A stretch of DNA of 64,000 nt from Mitsuokella sp047974105 (GCF_047974105.1 NZ_JBHYRS010000011.1:3074-67073); one strand, 5' to 3'. Positions 1-9,842 are shown, counted from the first letter of the stretch. Numbers and translations: made by a program. The notes: generated by a model not told the origin, from the sequence alone.

Positions 1-207
1 ACCAAACTTGCCATGAAGGGCATTGAAGACGATGGCACAGCCGCTCTTCTTAATATCTTCGGCAAAGGTCGGTGGATTGAGCTCCATGCCTTCCGCATTA
101 TAGCCTTTCGACTGCAGCGCCTTCAAAATGGCATTGCCCGTCTGACGGGAGATTGCGGCTTCTGTGGAAGGGCCACCCATGACTACGACGATCTTATCCT
201 GATTCAT
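1..207 (-). CDS. ddl: D-alanine--D-alanine ligase, N-terminal part (cut by window edge)
   Basis: Makes the D-Ala-D-Ala dipeptide that MurF adds to the peptidoglycan precursor in the cytoplasm. Only the first 69 codons are inside the window. The translation starts MNQDKIVVVMGGPSTE and continues to a FNALHGKFG stretch; the GGPSxE motif near the N terminus and the (A)LHGxxGEDG-type motif are hallmarks of Ddl. The ATG at 207 is preceded by AGGAG at good spacing. It follows murC by 48 bases on the same strand, so murB, which usually separates them in Firmicutes, is not here. The call rests on a fragment, but the motifs are distinctive. Confidence 0.9.
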   Translation of the reverse strand, partial: MNQDKIVVVMGGPSTEAAISRQTGNAILKALQSKGYNAEGMELNPPTFAEDIKKSGCAIVFNALHGKFG

Positions 208-255
208 TCTGAAAATTCTCCTTTATGATAGCGAATGAGACTCTGCGATTCTATT

Positions 256-1662
256 TTACTGATTCTGCAGCAGGCTGACAAGTTCTTCACCCGTCTTGTA
301 GATATCTCCTGCCCCCATCGTGATGACGAGGTCCCCTGGCTGTACAAAATCCTTGAGGTACGCTGCCAGTTTTTCACGCTTTGGCTCATAAACGACGTGC
401 TGGCCGGACTGGCGCGTGACTTCATCGACAATCGTCTGGCCGCTGATGCCTGGGATTGGAGCCTCGCCAGCAGCATAAACGTCCGTGAGTACGAGGACAT
501 CGGCCGAGACAAATGCCTTGCCAAATTCCTCATGCAGAAGCTGCGTGCGCGAATAGCGGTGCGGCTGGAACACACAGATCAGACGCTTTGGCTTCGTCTC
601 CTTGGCAGCCTTGAGCGTTGCCGCAATTTCTGTCGGATGATGCGCGTAATCATCAACAATCCAGACACCGTTTTCGCGCCCTTTTGTCTGGAAGCGGCGC
701 TTTGCACCGTGGAAGGCTGCAAGGCCCGCAGCCATCTTCTCGAAGCTTACGCCGAGAGAAAGTCCTGTAACAATGCAGGCCATGGCATCGAGCACATTGT
801 GGCGCCCCGGAATGTTGAGGTCGACATGACCGAGTTCAGCGTCTCCATGGAAGACATCAAAGGAAATGCCCGTACCGCTGTGCGTGACATTTTTCGCGCG
901 GTAATCCGCCTCATGGTCGATGGCGTAGGTGATGTATTTGCGGTCAAGATTTTTAGCCATATTGCGCAGGTTCTCATTATCGAAGCAGATGACAGCATAC
1001 CCTGTCTCCTTATCGACATTCTGGATAAACTGCGTGAAGGCCTTGATGATGTTTTCCATCGTACCGTAATGATCCATATGGTCGTCTTCGACATTGGTCA
1101 CGACGGCAATATGCGGGTGCAGTTTGAGGAAAGAACCGTCGCTTTCATCGGCTTCCGAAACAAGGTAATCGCTCTTGCCGAGCACGGCATTCGTGCCGAG
1201 GTCCGGCACTTCACCGCCGACAACGACGGACGGGGAAACACCGGCATGCGTCAAAGCTACGCCGAGCATCGAAGTCGTCGTCGTCTTGCCATGTGCACCT
1301 GCTACCGCGATGCCCTTGTATTCATTGACAAGGGCTGCATTGATATCCGAACGGTGCAGTTTCGTGATGCCGAGATCTTTAGCTGCCAGGACTTCCGGAT
1401 TGTCAAACGGAATGGCCGTAGAAACGACGATGGCGTCAACGCCGCGCACATTTTCCGCTTTTTGTCCGCCGAGCGTGATTTTTGCGCCCATCTGACGCAG
1501 TTTCTCAATGATACCGGAATCCCCGCGGTCCGAGCCGGATACCTCATAGCCGAGCTCGACCATCATCTTGGCCAGCGGGCTCATGCCAGCGCCGCCAATG
1601 CCTACGAAATGAATTTTCTTGATGCCTTTCAGCTCTTTGAGCTCTTTATGCACTCCAATCAC
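256..1662 (-). CDS. murC: UDP-N-acetylmuramate--L-alanine ligase
   Basis: Adds L-Ala to UDP-MurNAc, the first amino acid step of peptidoglycan precursor synthesis. The protein (up to 468 aa, normal for MurC) has the nucleotide-sugar binding GIGGAGM at 21-27, the ATP-binding GAHGKTTT at 122-129, and the VDDYAHHPTEI and FQPHRYSRT motifs of the central and C-terminal Mur ligase domains. The start is GTG; a second GTG at 1653 sits at better distance from the AGGAAAGG ribosome site, so the true protein may be three residues shorter. It lies 43 bases downstream of murG in the same operon. Confidence 0.97.
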   Translation of the reverse strand: MIGVHKELKELKGIKKIHFVGIGGAGMSPLAKMMVELGYEVSGSDRGDSGIIEKLRQMGAKITLGGQKAENVRGVDAIVVSTAIPFDNPEVLAAKDLGITKLHRSDINAALVNEYKGIAVAGAHGKTTTTSMLGVALTHAGVSPSVVVGGEVPDLGTNAVLGKSDYLVSEADESDGSFLKLHPHIAVVTNVEDDHMDHYGTMENIIKAFTQFIQNVDKETGYAVICFDNENLRNMAKNLDRKYITYAIDHEADYRAKNVTHSGTGISFDVFHGDAELGHVDLNIPGRHNVLDAMACIVTGLSLGVSFEKMAAGLAAFHGAKRRFQTKGRENGVWIVDDYAHHPTEIAATLKAAKETKPKRLICVFQPHRYSRTQLLHEEFGKAFVSADVLVLTDVYAAGEAPIPGISGQTIVDEVTRQSGQHVVYEPKREKLAAYLKDFVQPGDLVITMGAGDIYKTGEELVSLLQNQ

Positions 1663-1705
1663 CTTTCCTATTTTTCCATTTTCATTTTATATTTGTGCCA
1701 CTCTG

Positions 1706-2815
1706 TTACCCTTTGGCAATCTCGAGAACAATATCTGCAATGTCGCTGGCAGCCTGCGGCCTTCCCATTTTCCTGCTGGCCTTGGCCATGGCCTGCAGTT
1801 TATCCGGTTCGCTCAAAAGCTCTGCCAAAACCGCATTCAAAGATTCTGCTGTCAAATCCCGGTCGAGAATCATGCGGGCTGCACCGGCGTCCTGCAGGGC
1901 TTTTGCATTGTGTTCCTGATGATTCTCCGCCGCATATGGATAGGGAATCAGGATAGAAGGAATCCCTCGTGCCGTGAGCTCTGCCAGCCCCGTCGCGCCG
2001 GCGCGGAAAATCGCCAAATCGGCCATTGCCATGGCCTGAGGCATATTATAAAGGTACGGTTTTACCAGGATATGCGGACATTTCGAAAGTTCCACGCCCT
2101 CTTTTGCTAAGGCTTCCAGGACATTTTGGTAGCCGCGCTTGCCTGTCACGTGCAAAAACTGGACCTCCGGATAGTCCGCTGCGTGCTTCAATACACCGAT
2201 CATGGCCTGATTGATGGCACGCGCACCGCGGCTGCCGCCCGAAACCAGCACGGTCTTTTTCTTCGGGTCAAAGCCAAAAGCCGCCGCGCCGTCCTCACGC
2301 TGCGCCGAAAGCACCTCGCTGCGAATCGGATTGCCCGTGAAGACAACCTTGTCCGCTGGAAAATGCTTCATGGCTTCTTCCGTGCCTGCTGCAATCTTCG
2401 TGACAAATTTGGAAAGAATCTTATTCGTGATGCCCGGCACAACATTCTGCTCCTGAATGAGCGTCGGGATGTGCATGAGGCTGGCAGCCAAAAGAATTGG
2501 ACCGCAGACGTAGCCGCCCGTACCAATGACAACGTCCGGCTGGAATTTATGGACAATGCGCGTCGCCTTCGCTACGCCAACCATCGCGCGTCCCGCACGC
2601 AGGATATTATCCGGTGTCAGGTGACGCTCAAATCCCTGAATGTCCACTGTTGTAAAAGGCAGACCTTCCTTCGGGATAATATCGGCTTCCAAGCCGCGTT
2701 TCGTACCGACATAAAGGAACTTTGCGTCTGGTACTTTCTGCTGAATGGTCCTTATGATGGTGATGGCCGGATAGATATGCCCGCCCGTGCCACCGCCGGA
2801 AACGATGATATTCAA
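1706..2815 (-). CDS. murG: UDP-GlcNAc:undecaprenyl-PP-MurNAc-pentapeptide GlcNAc transferase
   Basis: Converts lipid I to lipid II on the cytoplasmic face of the membrane. The N terminus carries GGGTGGHIYP, the G-loop of GT28 glycosyltransferases, and the C-terminal half has the FRAGATGLAELTARGIPSIL donor-binding region. I chose the TTG at 2815 (369 aa, MNIIVSGGGTGGH): an AGGAGGAGT ribosome site lies just before it, whereas the longer reading from GTG 2842 would run through that site. Twenty-three bases separate it from murD. ftsW, commonly located between murD and murG, is missing. Confidence 0.95.
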   Translation of the reverse strand: MNIIVSGGGTGGHIYPAITIIRTIQQKVPDAKFLYVGTKRGLEADIIPKEGLPFTTVDIQGFERHLTPDNILRAGRAMVGVAKATRIVHKFQPDVVIGTGGYVCGPILLAASLMHIPTLIQEQNVVPGITNKILSKFVTKIAAGTEEAMKHFPADKVVFTGNPIRSEVLSAQREDGAAAFGFDPKKKTVLVSGGSRGARAINQAMIGVLKHAADYPEVQFLHVTGKRGYQNVLEALAKEGVELSKCPHILVKPYLYNMPQAMAMADLAIFRAGATGLAELTARGIPSILIPYPYAAENHQEHNAKALQDAGAARMILDRDLTAESLNAVLAELLSEPDKLQAMAKASRKMGRPQAASDIADIVLEIAKG

Positions 2816-2838
2816 GACTTGACTCCTCCTATCCTTCG

Positions 2839-4239
2839 TCACTTCTGTTTTTCAAATTCACGCACGAGACGCTTGAAATCGCGGCCGCGCTCTGCCATAT
2901 TGTGGTACATATCAAAACTTGCGCAGGCCGGAGAAAGCAGCACGACGTCCGGCGCCTGCGCCAAAGCATGTGCCATTTCAACGGCACGCGGCATAGAATA
3001 CCCTGCAGCGTAAATGTGCTCCTCAGGGAAACCGTTCTGGACCGCCGCTTCATAAAAGCGCTCTGCTGCCCGGCCGATGAGAATAAGCTCCGACACGCGC
3101 TCTTTGACCAGCTTCATGAAATCCGTCAAATCCGTCATCTTATCATCGCCGCCCGCCAGCAGGATGATGTGACCATCGAATGTCTCAAGGGCCTTGATGG
3201 CAGAATCCGTATTTGTCGCCTTGGAATCGTTGTAATACGGCACGCCGTTGATGGTCGTCACATACTCAATGCGGTGTTCAACACCGCGGAATTCTTTGAG
3301 CACCGGTACCATTTTTTCCGGTTCACAGCCAGCGAAAAACGCCGAAGCAATGGCTGCCAGAGCATTTTCAACATTGTGCGGCCCCTTAATGCCGAGTTCA
3401 TTCGTGCGGCAGACCTCATATTCCTGTCCGGCCCAGCGAATCACGATCATGCCGTCTTTGACGCTGCCGCGGACAAAGACACCTTCTGGGAGTTCTTCGC
3501 GGCGGCTGAAATAGCAGACTGTAGAATGCGCACGCTCTTTCATGGAACGCGTGCGTTCATCGTCGTAATTGAGCACGAGATAATCTTCTTTCGTCTGCTC
3601 GCGAAAAAGGCGCTCCTTCATGGCCTGATAGACATCCATCGAGCCGTGGCGCACGATATGGTCCGGCGTCACATTGAGTACAGCCGCAACGTGCGGATGA
3701 AAATGTTCCGTCGCTTCCATCTGATAACTTGAGATTTCCGCTGCGATGCAGCCGCCTTTGCCAATGCGCAGGGCTTCCTCAGAAAGAGGTACGCCGATAT
3801 TGCCGCCCACGCCGACTTTTTCGTAATGCGTCTTGAGCAGCAGTCCGAGAAGCGTCGTCGTCGTCGTTTTGCCATTTGTGCCAGTCACTGCGCAAAATGG
3901 CGATTCTGCAATATCGTAAGCCAGCTCCACCTCGCTCATGACACGAATTCCCTTTTTATAAGCGGCCTGAATGAGCGGAATGCGCACAGGCACGGCCGGT
4001 GAAACAATCACCGTGTCAATGCCATCCAGCATGCTTTCCTGCTGCGGACCGAAGACGAGCGTTACGCCTGCCGCGCGCAGTTTGGAAAAATCATCGCCGA
4101 GTTTCTCAAGTTCTTCTTCCGTCTTGGCATCACTCAAGGTGACATCAGCGCCAAAACGTCTTGCCAGTCTCGCAGCTGCAAAACCGCTGATTCCCGCACC
4201 TATGACCAAAACGTGTTTCTGTTTCCAATCCAACTCCAT
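2839..4239 (-). CDS. murD: UDP-N-acetylmuramoylalanine--D-glutamate ligase
   Basis: Adds D-Glu to UDP-MurNAc-L-Ala. The 466-residue protein has the Rossmann-like GAGISG near residue 14, the ATP-binding GTNGKTTT at 120-127, and the central GVEHRIEYV and YNDSKATN motifs typical of MurD. The ATG at 4239 follows a GGGGGGA ribosome site; an in-frame TTG upstream (4263) lacks one. It sits 30 bases after mraY and 23 before murG, all on the minus strand and presumably co-transcribed. Confidence 0.96.
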   Translation of the reverse strand: MELDWKQKHVLVIGAGISGFAAARLARRFGADVTLSDAKTEEELEKLGDDFSKLRAAGVTLVFGPQQESMLDGIDTVIVSPAVPVRIPLIQAAYKKGIRVMSEVELAYDIAESPFCAVTGTNGKTTTTTLLGLLLKTHYEKVGVGGNIGVPLSEEALRIGKGGCIAAEISSYQMEATEHFHPHVAAVLNVTPDHIVRHGSMDVYQAMKERLFREQTKEDYLVLNYDDERTRSMKERAHSTVCYFSRREELPEGVFVRGSVKDGMIVIRWAGQEYEVCRTNELGIKGPHNVENALAAIASAFFAGCEPEKMVPVLKEFRGVEHRIEYVTTINGVPYYNDSKATNTDSAIKALETFDGHIILLAGGDDKMTDLTDFMKLVKERVSELILIGRAAERFYEAAVQNGFPEEHIYAAGYSMPRAVEMAHALAQAPDVVLLSPACASFDMYHNMAERGRDFKRLVREFEKQK

Positions 4240-4269
4240 GACGAATCCCCCCGGATATAACAAATGACA

Positions 4270-5223
4270 TTATGGCATCATCAAAAGGCCGATAATGGCA
4301 GCCAACAGCCCCACCATCCAGAAGACAAAGACAACCTTGGTCTCCTTCCAGCCGCCGAGCTCAAAATGGTGATGAATCGGGCTCATGCGGAAGACGCGTT
4401 TGCCCGTCGTCTTGAACGAAATAACCTGAATAATGACAGACAAGGCCTCACAGACAAAGACAAAACCGATGACGGCCAAAAGAATCTCCGTATGCGTCAG
4501 AATGCCGACCGCAGCAATGGCGCCGCCGAGTGCCAGGGAACCCGTATCCCCCATGAACACTTTAGCCGGGTGGGCATTGAAGCGCAGAAAAGCCACACAG
4601 GCCATCATCATGGCCACGCAGAAAAGCGCGAGGTCAAAATGACCGGTCATATAGCAGACAAGGGCATACGCGCCTGAGGCAATGGCGACCGTGCCCGAAG
4701 CAAGACCGTCCAGTCCATCTGTCAGGTTGACCGCATTGCTCGTGCCGACGAGCACAAAAAGCACCAGGAAATAATAGCCAATGCCAATATCGATATTGAC
4801 ATCCGCAATCGGGATCCAGATGCTCGTATCGATGCCGAGCACGCGGGTTCCGACAATCATCGTGACAATCGCGATGATGATCTGACCGAGCATCTTCTGT
4901 TTGGCCTTAAGGCCGAGATTGCGCTTTTTGACAACCTTGATGTAATCGTCCAGGAAGCCAAGGACAAAATGACCGAGCGTAATGAACAGAGCCAGCAGGA
5001 TGGCCGGTGTCAGCGGAGCAGCTGCCACAGTTGCAAGTACAATGGCCAGAATGATCATGATACCGCCCATCGTCGGCGTACCGCTCTTGGCCTGATGGCT
5101 TTTCGGCCCTTCTTCACGGATGCTCTGTCCAAATTTGAGCTTGTGCAGCTCCGGAATGAGTATTGGCCCTATGCTGAGCACAAGACCAGCGGCGATGATG
5201 GCCGCAAGCAATATTTTATCCAA
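4270..5223 (-). CDS. mraY: Phospho-N-acetylmuramoyl-pentapeptide transferase
   Basis: Integral membrane enzyme that moves phospho-MurNAc-pentapeptide to undecaprenyl phosphate, producing lipid I. The 317 residues form about ten hydrophobic segments. Diagnostic motifs are KSGTPTMGG near residue 45, the LDDYIK aspartate pair, NAVNLTDGLDGLA and GDTGSLALGG, and MSPIHHHFE near the C terminus. The start is a TTG (5223) with a GGAG about ten bases ahead. It is 52 bases after murF. Confidence 0.96.
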   Translation of the reverse strand: MDKILLAAIIAAGLVLSIGPILIPELHKLKFGQSIREEGPKSHQAKSGTPTMGGIMIILAIVLATVAAAPLTPAILLALFITLGHFVLGFLDDYIKVVKKRNLGLKAKQKMLGQIIIAIVTMIVGTRVLGIDTSIWIPIADVNIDIGIGYYFLVLFVLVGTSNAVNLTDGLDGLASGTVAIASGAYALVCYMTGHFDLALFCVAMMMACVAFLRFNAHPAKVFMGDTGSLALGGAIAAVGILTHTEILLAVIGFVFVCEALSVIIQVISFKTTGKRVFRMSPIHHHFELGGWKETKVVFVFWMVGLLAAIIGLLMMP

Positions 5224-5275
5224 CTTTTAACGTCTCCACTCTCTCTTGATTCAATCGTTTAAAAACGACTGATGC

Positions 5276-6649
5276 TTAAAGCAGATCGATGATTTTTTCC
5301 ATCTGCATGCCGCGTGACCCCTTAAACAGGATGGTGTCCCCCGGTTCCAGGATTTTATGCAGGTAAGCGGCTGCTTCTTCATGCGAATCCGCGCGAAAAA
5401 CATCATGGATGCCGCCTTCTTCGGCACCGTCCGCGATGAACGCTCCCATCTGACCGCGCGTGACTACAGCTGCAAAATTATGCTCCGCAAGTTCGCGTCC
5501 GACTTCGCGGTGGGCTTCTTCCGAAACGCTGCCAAGCTCGAGCATATCGCCCATAACTGCGATCTTACGTCCTTTCGTGAGTTCCGAAAGTGTCTCAATG
5601 GCCGCTTTCATCGACATTGGGCTGGCATTATAAGCATCGTTGATTACATGGTAATGTTTGACGTCCTGTACTTCAAAGCGCATTTTCGTCGCTTTGAGAT
5701 TGCGCAGGCCGGAAGCTGCTTCAGCCGGCGTCAGGCCAAGGGCAAAGCCAGCGGCAATGGCAGCCAGTGCATTGTAGACATTATGACGGCCAACCATGGC
5801 AAACGTGAATGTCTGCTGGCGTCCCTTCCAGTCCAGCACGAACTTTGTCTCGTGCCCATCAACGGTCTCAATGGCTGAAGCCATGACATCTGCCTCATTT
5901 TCGATGCCAAACGTCAGGACGCGCACGCCCTCTTTGGCTTTTTTGCGCATGGCCGCCACATAGGGATTGTCCGCATTGAGGATGACTGCGCCGCCGGCAT
6001 GAATGGCTTCGACCATTTCCGACTTGGCACGTGCGATATTCTCAATGGATCCCAAAAGCTCCATGTGCGTTTCACCGACATTCGTGACAATGCCGACGGA
6101 CGGTGCGGCAATGGGCGCCATGGCCTCAATCTGATGCAGGCCGCGCATGCCAATCTCGACGACAGCTGCCGTATGCTCTTTGCGCATGCCCAGGAGCGTC
6201 AGCGGCAGGCCGATCTCGTTATTGTAATTGGCCTGTGTCTTGAGTACAGGACCGCGGGCCGAAAGCACCGCCGCCGTAAGATCTTTGGTCGTGGTTTTGC
6301 CATTCGAGCCCGTGATGGCAACCACGGGGATATCGAAGCGCATGCGCCACGCATGGGCAAGTTCCTGATAAGCCTTGAGCGTATCCGGAACAATCAGCAC
6401 CGTGGCCTTGAGGCCGGCGAGCTGCGCCTTTGGGCAGGCTTCGCTGACCATGACTCCGTTCGCGCCCTTTTCGACGGCCTCGCGCACAAAATCCTCACCA
6501 TTGAAACGTTCGCCTTTAAACGCCAGAAACAGCACCCCCGGCGTGATCTTGCGCGTATCCGTTACGATATCCGTGAATTCCTCATGTTCGATCCGGTAGA
6601 GCTGTGCTCCCGTTGCTTCGCGGACCTCATCAAGCGTAAATGCTGGCAT
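5276..6649 (-). CDS. murF: UDP-N-acetylmuramoyl-tripeptide--D-alanyl-D-alanine ligase
   Basis: Adds the D-Ala-D-Ala dipeptide to UDP-MurNAc-tripeptide. The 457-residue protein starting MPAFTLDEV carries GSNGKTT at 114-120 (ATP site), the VEIGMRG and NVGETHMELLGS motifs of MurF and NDAYNASP in the C-terminal half. The frame stays open further upstream to 6850, but the ATG at 6649 has a GGGAG ribosome site eight bases ahead and gives the family's normal length. murE ends 58 bases upstream. Confidence 0.96.
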   Translation of the reverse strand: MPAFTLDEVREATGAQLYRIEHEEFTDIVTDTRKITPGVLFLAFKGERFNGEDFVREAVEKGANGVMVSEACPKAQLAGLKATVLIVPDTLKAYQELAHAWRMRFDIPVVAITGSNGKTTTKDLTAAVLSARGPVLKTQANYNNEIGLPLTLLGMRKEHTAAVVEIGMRGLHQIEAMAPIAAPSVGIVTNVGETHMELLGSIENIARAKSEMVEAIHAGGAVILNADNPYVAAMRKKAKEGVRVLTFGIENEADVMASAIETVDGHETKFVLDWKGRQQTFTFAMVGRHNVYNALAAIAAGFALGLTPAEAASGLRNLKATKMRFEVQDVKHYHVINDAYNASPMSMKAAIETLSELTKGRKIAVMGDMLELGSVSEEAHREVGRELAEHNFAAVVTRGQMGAFIADGAEEGGIHDVFRADSHEEAAAYLHKILEPGDTILFKGSRGMQMEKIIDLL

Positions 6650-6707
6650 CAGTTTGCTCCCTTCTCCAACTCTGCTTGCCTCTGCAAGATTTCCCGTAAA
6701 TCCCGTC

Positions 6708-8216
6708 TTATTTCTTGGCGAGCTTGGCAGCCACAGCTGCACGGGCTTCTTCTTTATCATCAAAATGAATGGTCTTATCCTTAAGGATCTGGTAGTTCTC
6801 ATGGCCTTTGCCGAGAATGACGACGATATCGTCTTTTTCAGCCAGCTCAATGGCGCGGTAAATGGCCTCGCGGCGGTCTGTGATCTTCTCGTGGTGTTTT
6901 TTGCCGCCCGACTCTTTGAGTCCTTCCTTGACGCCTTCCTCTACCTGCGAAAGGATGAATTCCGGATCCTCCGTACGCGGATTGTCCGAGGTCGCGATGA
7001 CGACATCTGCGAGCTCCGCTGCGAGTCTGCCCATAATCGGACGCTTTGTGCGGTCGCGATCGCCGCCGCAGCCAAAGACCGCGATGATGCGCTTCTTGGC
7101 AATTTTGCGCGCCGTTTTGAGGACATTCTCGACGCCATCCGGCGTATGAGCGTAATCCACAATGATGGAGAAATCCTGACCGGCCTTGACGAGCTCAAAA
7201 CGGCCCGGCACAGCCGTGAAATGTTCAAGAGCTTCCTTAATGAACTTGGCATCGATGTGCTCAGCAAGAGCAGCACCGACGGCGCTCATGACATTATAGA
7301 CATTGAAAATGCCCGTGATATGGAGCTTCAGCGGCATCCTGCCGAAGCTCTTATGATTGAGCACAAACTCTGCACCATTGGCATGAACGAGGATATCCGT
7401 GGCGCGCAGATCGGCTTCTTTTTCAATGGCATACGTCAGATGCTGGCATTTCGCATGCTCGAGCATCGTCGTGCTGGCCGCATCGTCGATATTGATGACG
7501 GCTGTCTTGCCTTCCTTGACGCCGGCTTCCGAAACATGGTCAAAGAGTTTGGCCTTTGCCAGCTTGTAATTTTCGAGGGTCTTATGATAATCGAGATGGT
7601 CCTGCGTGAGATTCGTGAAGACCGCTGTATCGAATTCAATGCCCGCCACGCGGTTCTGGTCGAGTGCGTGGGAAGAAACTTCCATGACCACATAATCCAT
7701 GCCGGCATCGCGCATCATCGCGAGCGTATGCTGCAGCTCGACGACATCCGGCGTCGTATTATGGATGGGCAGCACCTCATCCTCAATCATGATCTGGATG
7801 GTGCCGATAAGGCCGACCTTAAAGCCAGCGCGGCGCAGGATGGCGCGCGTGATATAGCTCGTCGTCGTCTTGCCGTTTGTCCCCGTGATGCCGATCACGC
7901 GCATCCTGCGGGCCGGATAATCGTGAAAAAACGGGACAATTGTGTCAAGGGCCGGCTGCAGGTCTTTCACGCGCAGGATGGCAATTCCCTCCGGCACTTC
8001 GACATCTTCGCGCGTCGTCACGATAGCGCTGGCACCAGCCTTGACGGCCTGTGGAATGAATTTATGACCATCGACATGAACACCGGGTATGCAGACAAAA
8101 AGGGTACCCTGCTGAACCTTGCGGGAATCGTGTTCAATCCCCGTGATGACCGTGTTTTTATCACCGATTACGACAGCATCTTCTAAAAGAGCTGCCAGCT
8201 GACCGATTGTTTTCAT
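6708..8216 (-). CDS. murE: UDP-N-acetylmuramoyl-tripeptide synthetase, meso-diaminopimelate type
   Basis: Adds the third residue of the stem peptide. The 502-residue protein has GTNGKTTT at 112-119, HNTTPD near 152, the VDYAHTPDG motif near 353, and DNPRTEDP from 411. The DNPR tetrad is the signature of ligases that use meso-diaminopimelate rather than lysine, so the wall is predicted to be of the mDAP type. The ATG follows GAGGAGGAAATAAG. In most relatives ftsI lies directly upstream; here a 183-base gap with a hairpin precedes it. Confidence 0.96.
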   Translation of the reverse strand: MKTIGQLAALLEDAVVIGDKNTVITGIEHDSRKVQQGTLFVCIPGVHVDGHKFIPQAVKAGASAIVTTREDVEVPEGIAILRVKDLQPALDTIVPFFHDYPARRMRVIGITGTNGKTTTSYITRAILRRAGFKVGLIGTIQIMIEDEVLPIHNTTPDVVELQHTLAMMRDAGMDYVVMEVSSHALDQNRVAGIEFDTAVFTNLTQDHLDYHKTLENYKLAKAKLFDHVSEAGVKEGKTAVINIDDAASTTMLEHAKCQHLTYAIEKEADLRATDILVHANGAEFVLNHKSFGRMPLKLHITGIFNVYNVMSAVGAALAEHIDAKFIKEALEHFTAVPGRFELVKAGQDFSIIVDYAHTPDGVENVLKTARKIAKKRIIAVFGCGGDRDRTKRPIMGRLAAELADVVIATSDNPRTEDPEFILSQVEEGVKEGLKESGGKKHHEKITDRREAIYRAIELAEKDDIVVILGKGHENYQILKDKTIHFDDKEEARAAVAAKLAKK

Positions 8217-8298
8217 CTTATTTCCTCCTCAGAGTCCCGCATTTTCTTATTCTAATGACTGCGGGCCGTAATTTATTATAAACCGTATCCATGCGCCG

Positions 8299-8340
8299 CG
8301 CAAACACAAAAGAAGCTGCGCACTTTTCTTTGTGTTTGCA
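8299..8340. other. Inverted repeat in the ftsL-murE gap
   Basis: GCAAACACAAA and TTTGTGTTTGC form 11-bp arms around an 18-20 base centre. A second short repeat (AAAGGCCTCACGGCCT) follows at about 8352-8368. There is no good T-run on either strand, so this may be a weak terminator, a processing site or a scar at the place where ftsI normally lies. The rest of the 8217-8399 gap shows no coding frame. Confidence 0.5.
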
Positions 8341-8399
8341 GCCTCTTTCCAAAAGGCCTCACGGCCTGTTTCCTTCATAAATTTATAAACATATCCGCA

Positions 8400-8780
8400 T
8401 TATTTGCTTTCATGAGCAAAATACGTTTTCTTCGGCACCTGCATGTTGAGCTGGCTTTCCGCAATGGACTTGATGCGTTCCGGATTCTTGAGTTTGGCAA
8501 TATCGACGTTGAGACGTTCGTTCTCCTGCTCAATCTGCTGTGCCTCGTTCTGCGTTTCGACCAACGTATAGCCGCGGCTCGCACTGATGCCGCTGCCAAT
8601 GGTCACAAGCATGGCCAAAAAAGCCGTGACAATAAACAAAATCTGGAAATGGGAACGCAGAGACGTATTGAGCACACGGCGGACGAGCGGCTCTTCTGAG
8701 ACGGTATGCCTTGTTTTCAGGCCATCGCGTTCCTCTGCAGCATGATATGTTTCTTCCTGTCTTTCCTGTCTGGCCAGCAT
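8400..8780 (-). CDS. ftsL: Cell division protein FtsL-like
   Basis: A 126-residue bitopic protein: charged cytoplasmic N terminus (1-43), one membrane helix at about 45-66, then a coiled-coil-like stretch rich in Gln, Glu and Asn at 70-100 and a short tail with IAESQLNMQVP. Size, topology and position directly after rsmH match FtsL, which joins the divisome with FtsB/DivIC and FtsQ. Its ATG overlaps the rsmH stop by one base (TGATG), implying translational coupling. Sequence conservation of FtsL is low, so the name relies on topology and context. Confidence 0.85.
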   Translation of the reverse strand: MLARQERQEETYHAAEERDGLKTRHTVSEEPLVRRVLNTSLRSHFQILFIVTAFLAMLVTIGSGISASRGYTLVETQNEAQQIEQENERLNVDIAKLKNPERIKSIAESQLNMQVPKKTYFAHESK

Positions 8781-9790
8781 CAGCGCTCCTCCTTTCCATC
8801 TCTAAAATCTCCGCTGTCTGCATCGTCAGTCTGTGCAGCCGGCAGTTTCTCCGCGATGCGCAGCTTCGCGCTCTTGGAACGTGAATTATGTGCAAGCTCA
8901 GCGGCTGTCGCCTGTTTTGGTTTGCCGAGCAGCCGGATTTCCGGCTTATGATGGCAGACACAGACAGGCAGTTCCGGCGGGCAGATGCAGCCGCGTGCCA
9001 TTTCCTTGAGCGTTTTCTTGGCGATGCGGTCCTCAAGCGAATGGAAGGTGATGATTGCAATGCGCCCGCCCGGCTTTAAATGATGTACTGCCGTTTTGAA
9101 AGCATTTTCAAGGATGCCTAGCTCATCGTTGACCTCAATGCGGATAGCCTGAAAAATGCGCTTGGCAGGGTGGCCATTGGCCGCCTGACGTACAGCCTTC
9201 GGCACAGCCTTGCAGATAATATCGACCAGTTCCCCCGTCGTCTCGATCGGCCCGTTTTCCCGCGCCTTGACAATGAACTGCGCAATGCGTCTGCCCCAGC
9301 GTTCCTCTCCATAATCGTGAAAAATCCGGTCAAGCTCTTTTTCGCTGTACGTATTGACGACATCATAAGCCGAAAACCTGGCCTCAGGGTCCATGCGCAT
9401 ATCAAGCGGGGCATCGTGCATGTACGAAAAACCGCGCTCCGCCGTATCAATCTGATGAGACGAGACACCGAGGTCAAAGACTACACCATCCACGAGCGGC
9501 GCATGCTCCGCTTTCAGGATCTCTTCGAGATGGGAGAAGTTGCTGTGCACAATATCAACATGGCATTTGACGTCCTTTAGACGCTCCTTGGCAGCCTCGA
9601 TGGCCTCTTCATCCTGGTCAATGCCGATGATGCGTCCTTCCGGCGATAAAAGTTCTGCAATGCGATGGGAATGGCCAGCGCCGCCTAAGGTGCAGTCAAC
9701 ATAGATCCCTTCTTTATTTGTCACGAGACCCTTGACTGTCTCCTCCAGCATGACGCTGATATGATGAAACTCCACGTTTCCTGCCCCCAT
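8780..9790 (-). CDS. rsmH: 16S rRNA (cytosine(1402)-N4)-methyltransferase
   Basis: Methylates C1402 of 16S rRNA using S-adenosylmethionine. The 336-residue protein contains HHISVMLEE at the N terminus, the SAM-binding VDCTLGGAGHS, DLGVSSHQID, and RIFQAIRIEVNDEL and ITFHSLEDR, all typical of RsmH (MraW). The ATG at 9790 is used here; a GTG at 9775 with a GGGGGCAGGA upstream is an alternative that removes five residues. It is second in the dcw cluster after mraZ. Confidence 0.96.
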   Translation of the reverse strand: MGAGNVEFHHISVMLEETVKGLVTNKEGIYVDCTLGGAGHSHRIAELLSPEGRIIGIDQDEEAIEAAKERLKDVKCHVDIVHSNFSHLEEILKAEHAPLVDGVVFDLGVSSHQIDTAERGFSYMHDAPLDMRMDPEARFSAYDVVNTYSEKELDRIFHDYGEERWGRRIAQFIVKARENGPIETTGELVDIICKAVPKAVRQAANGHPAKRIFQAIRIEVNDELGILENAFKTAVHHLKPGGRIAIITFHSLEDRIAKKTLKEMARGCICPPELPVCVCHHKPEIRLLGKPKQATAAELAHNSRSKSAKLRIAEKLPAAQTDDADSGDFRDGKEER

Positions 9791-9842
9791 CTTACTATCT
9801 CAATAATTCATATACTCTCTATGCCTGCTCATGTGTACGTAC

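Noticed and set aside
235..1956. Long plus-strand open frame (573 codons) opposite murC and murG
   Set aside because: The minus strand encodes MurC and MurG with complete motifs; the opposite frame has no family resemblance, no ribosome site, and crosses two genes.
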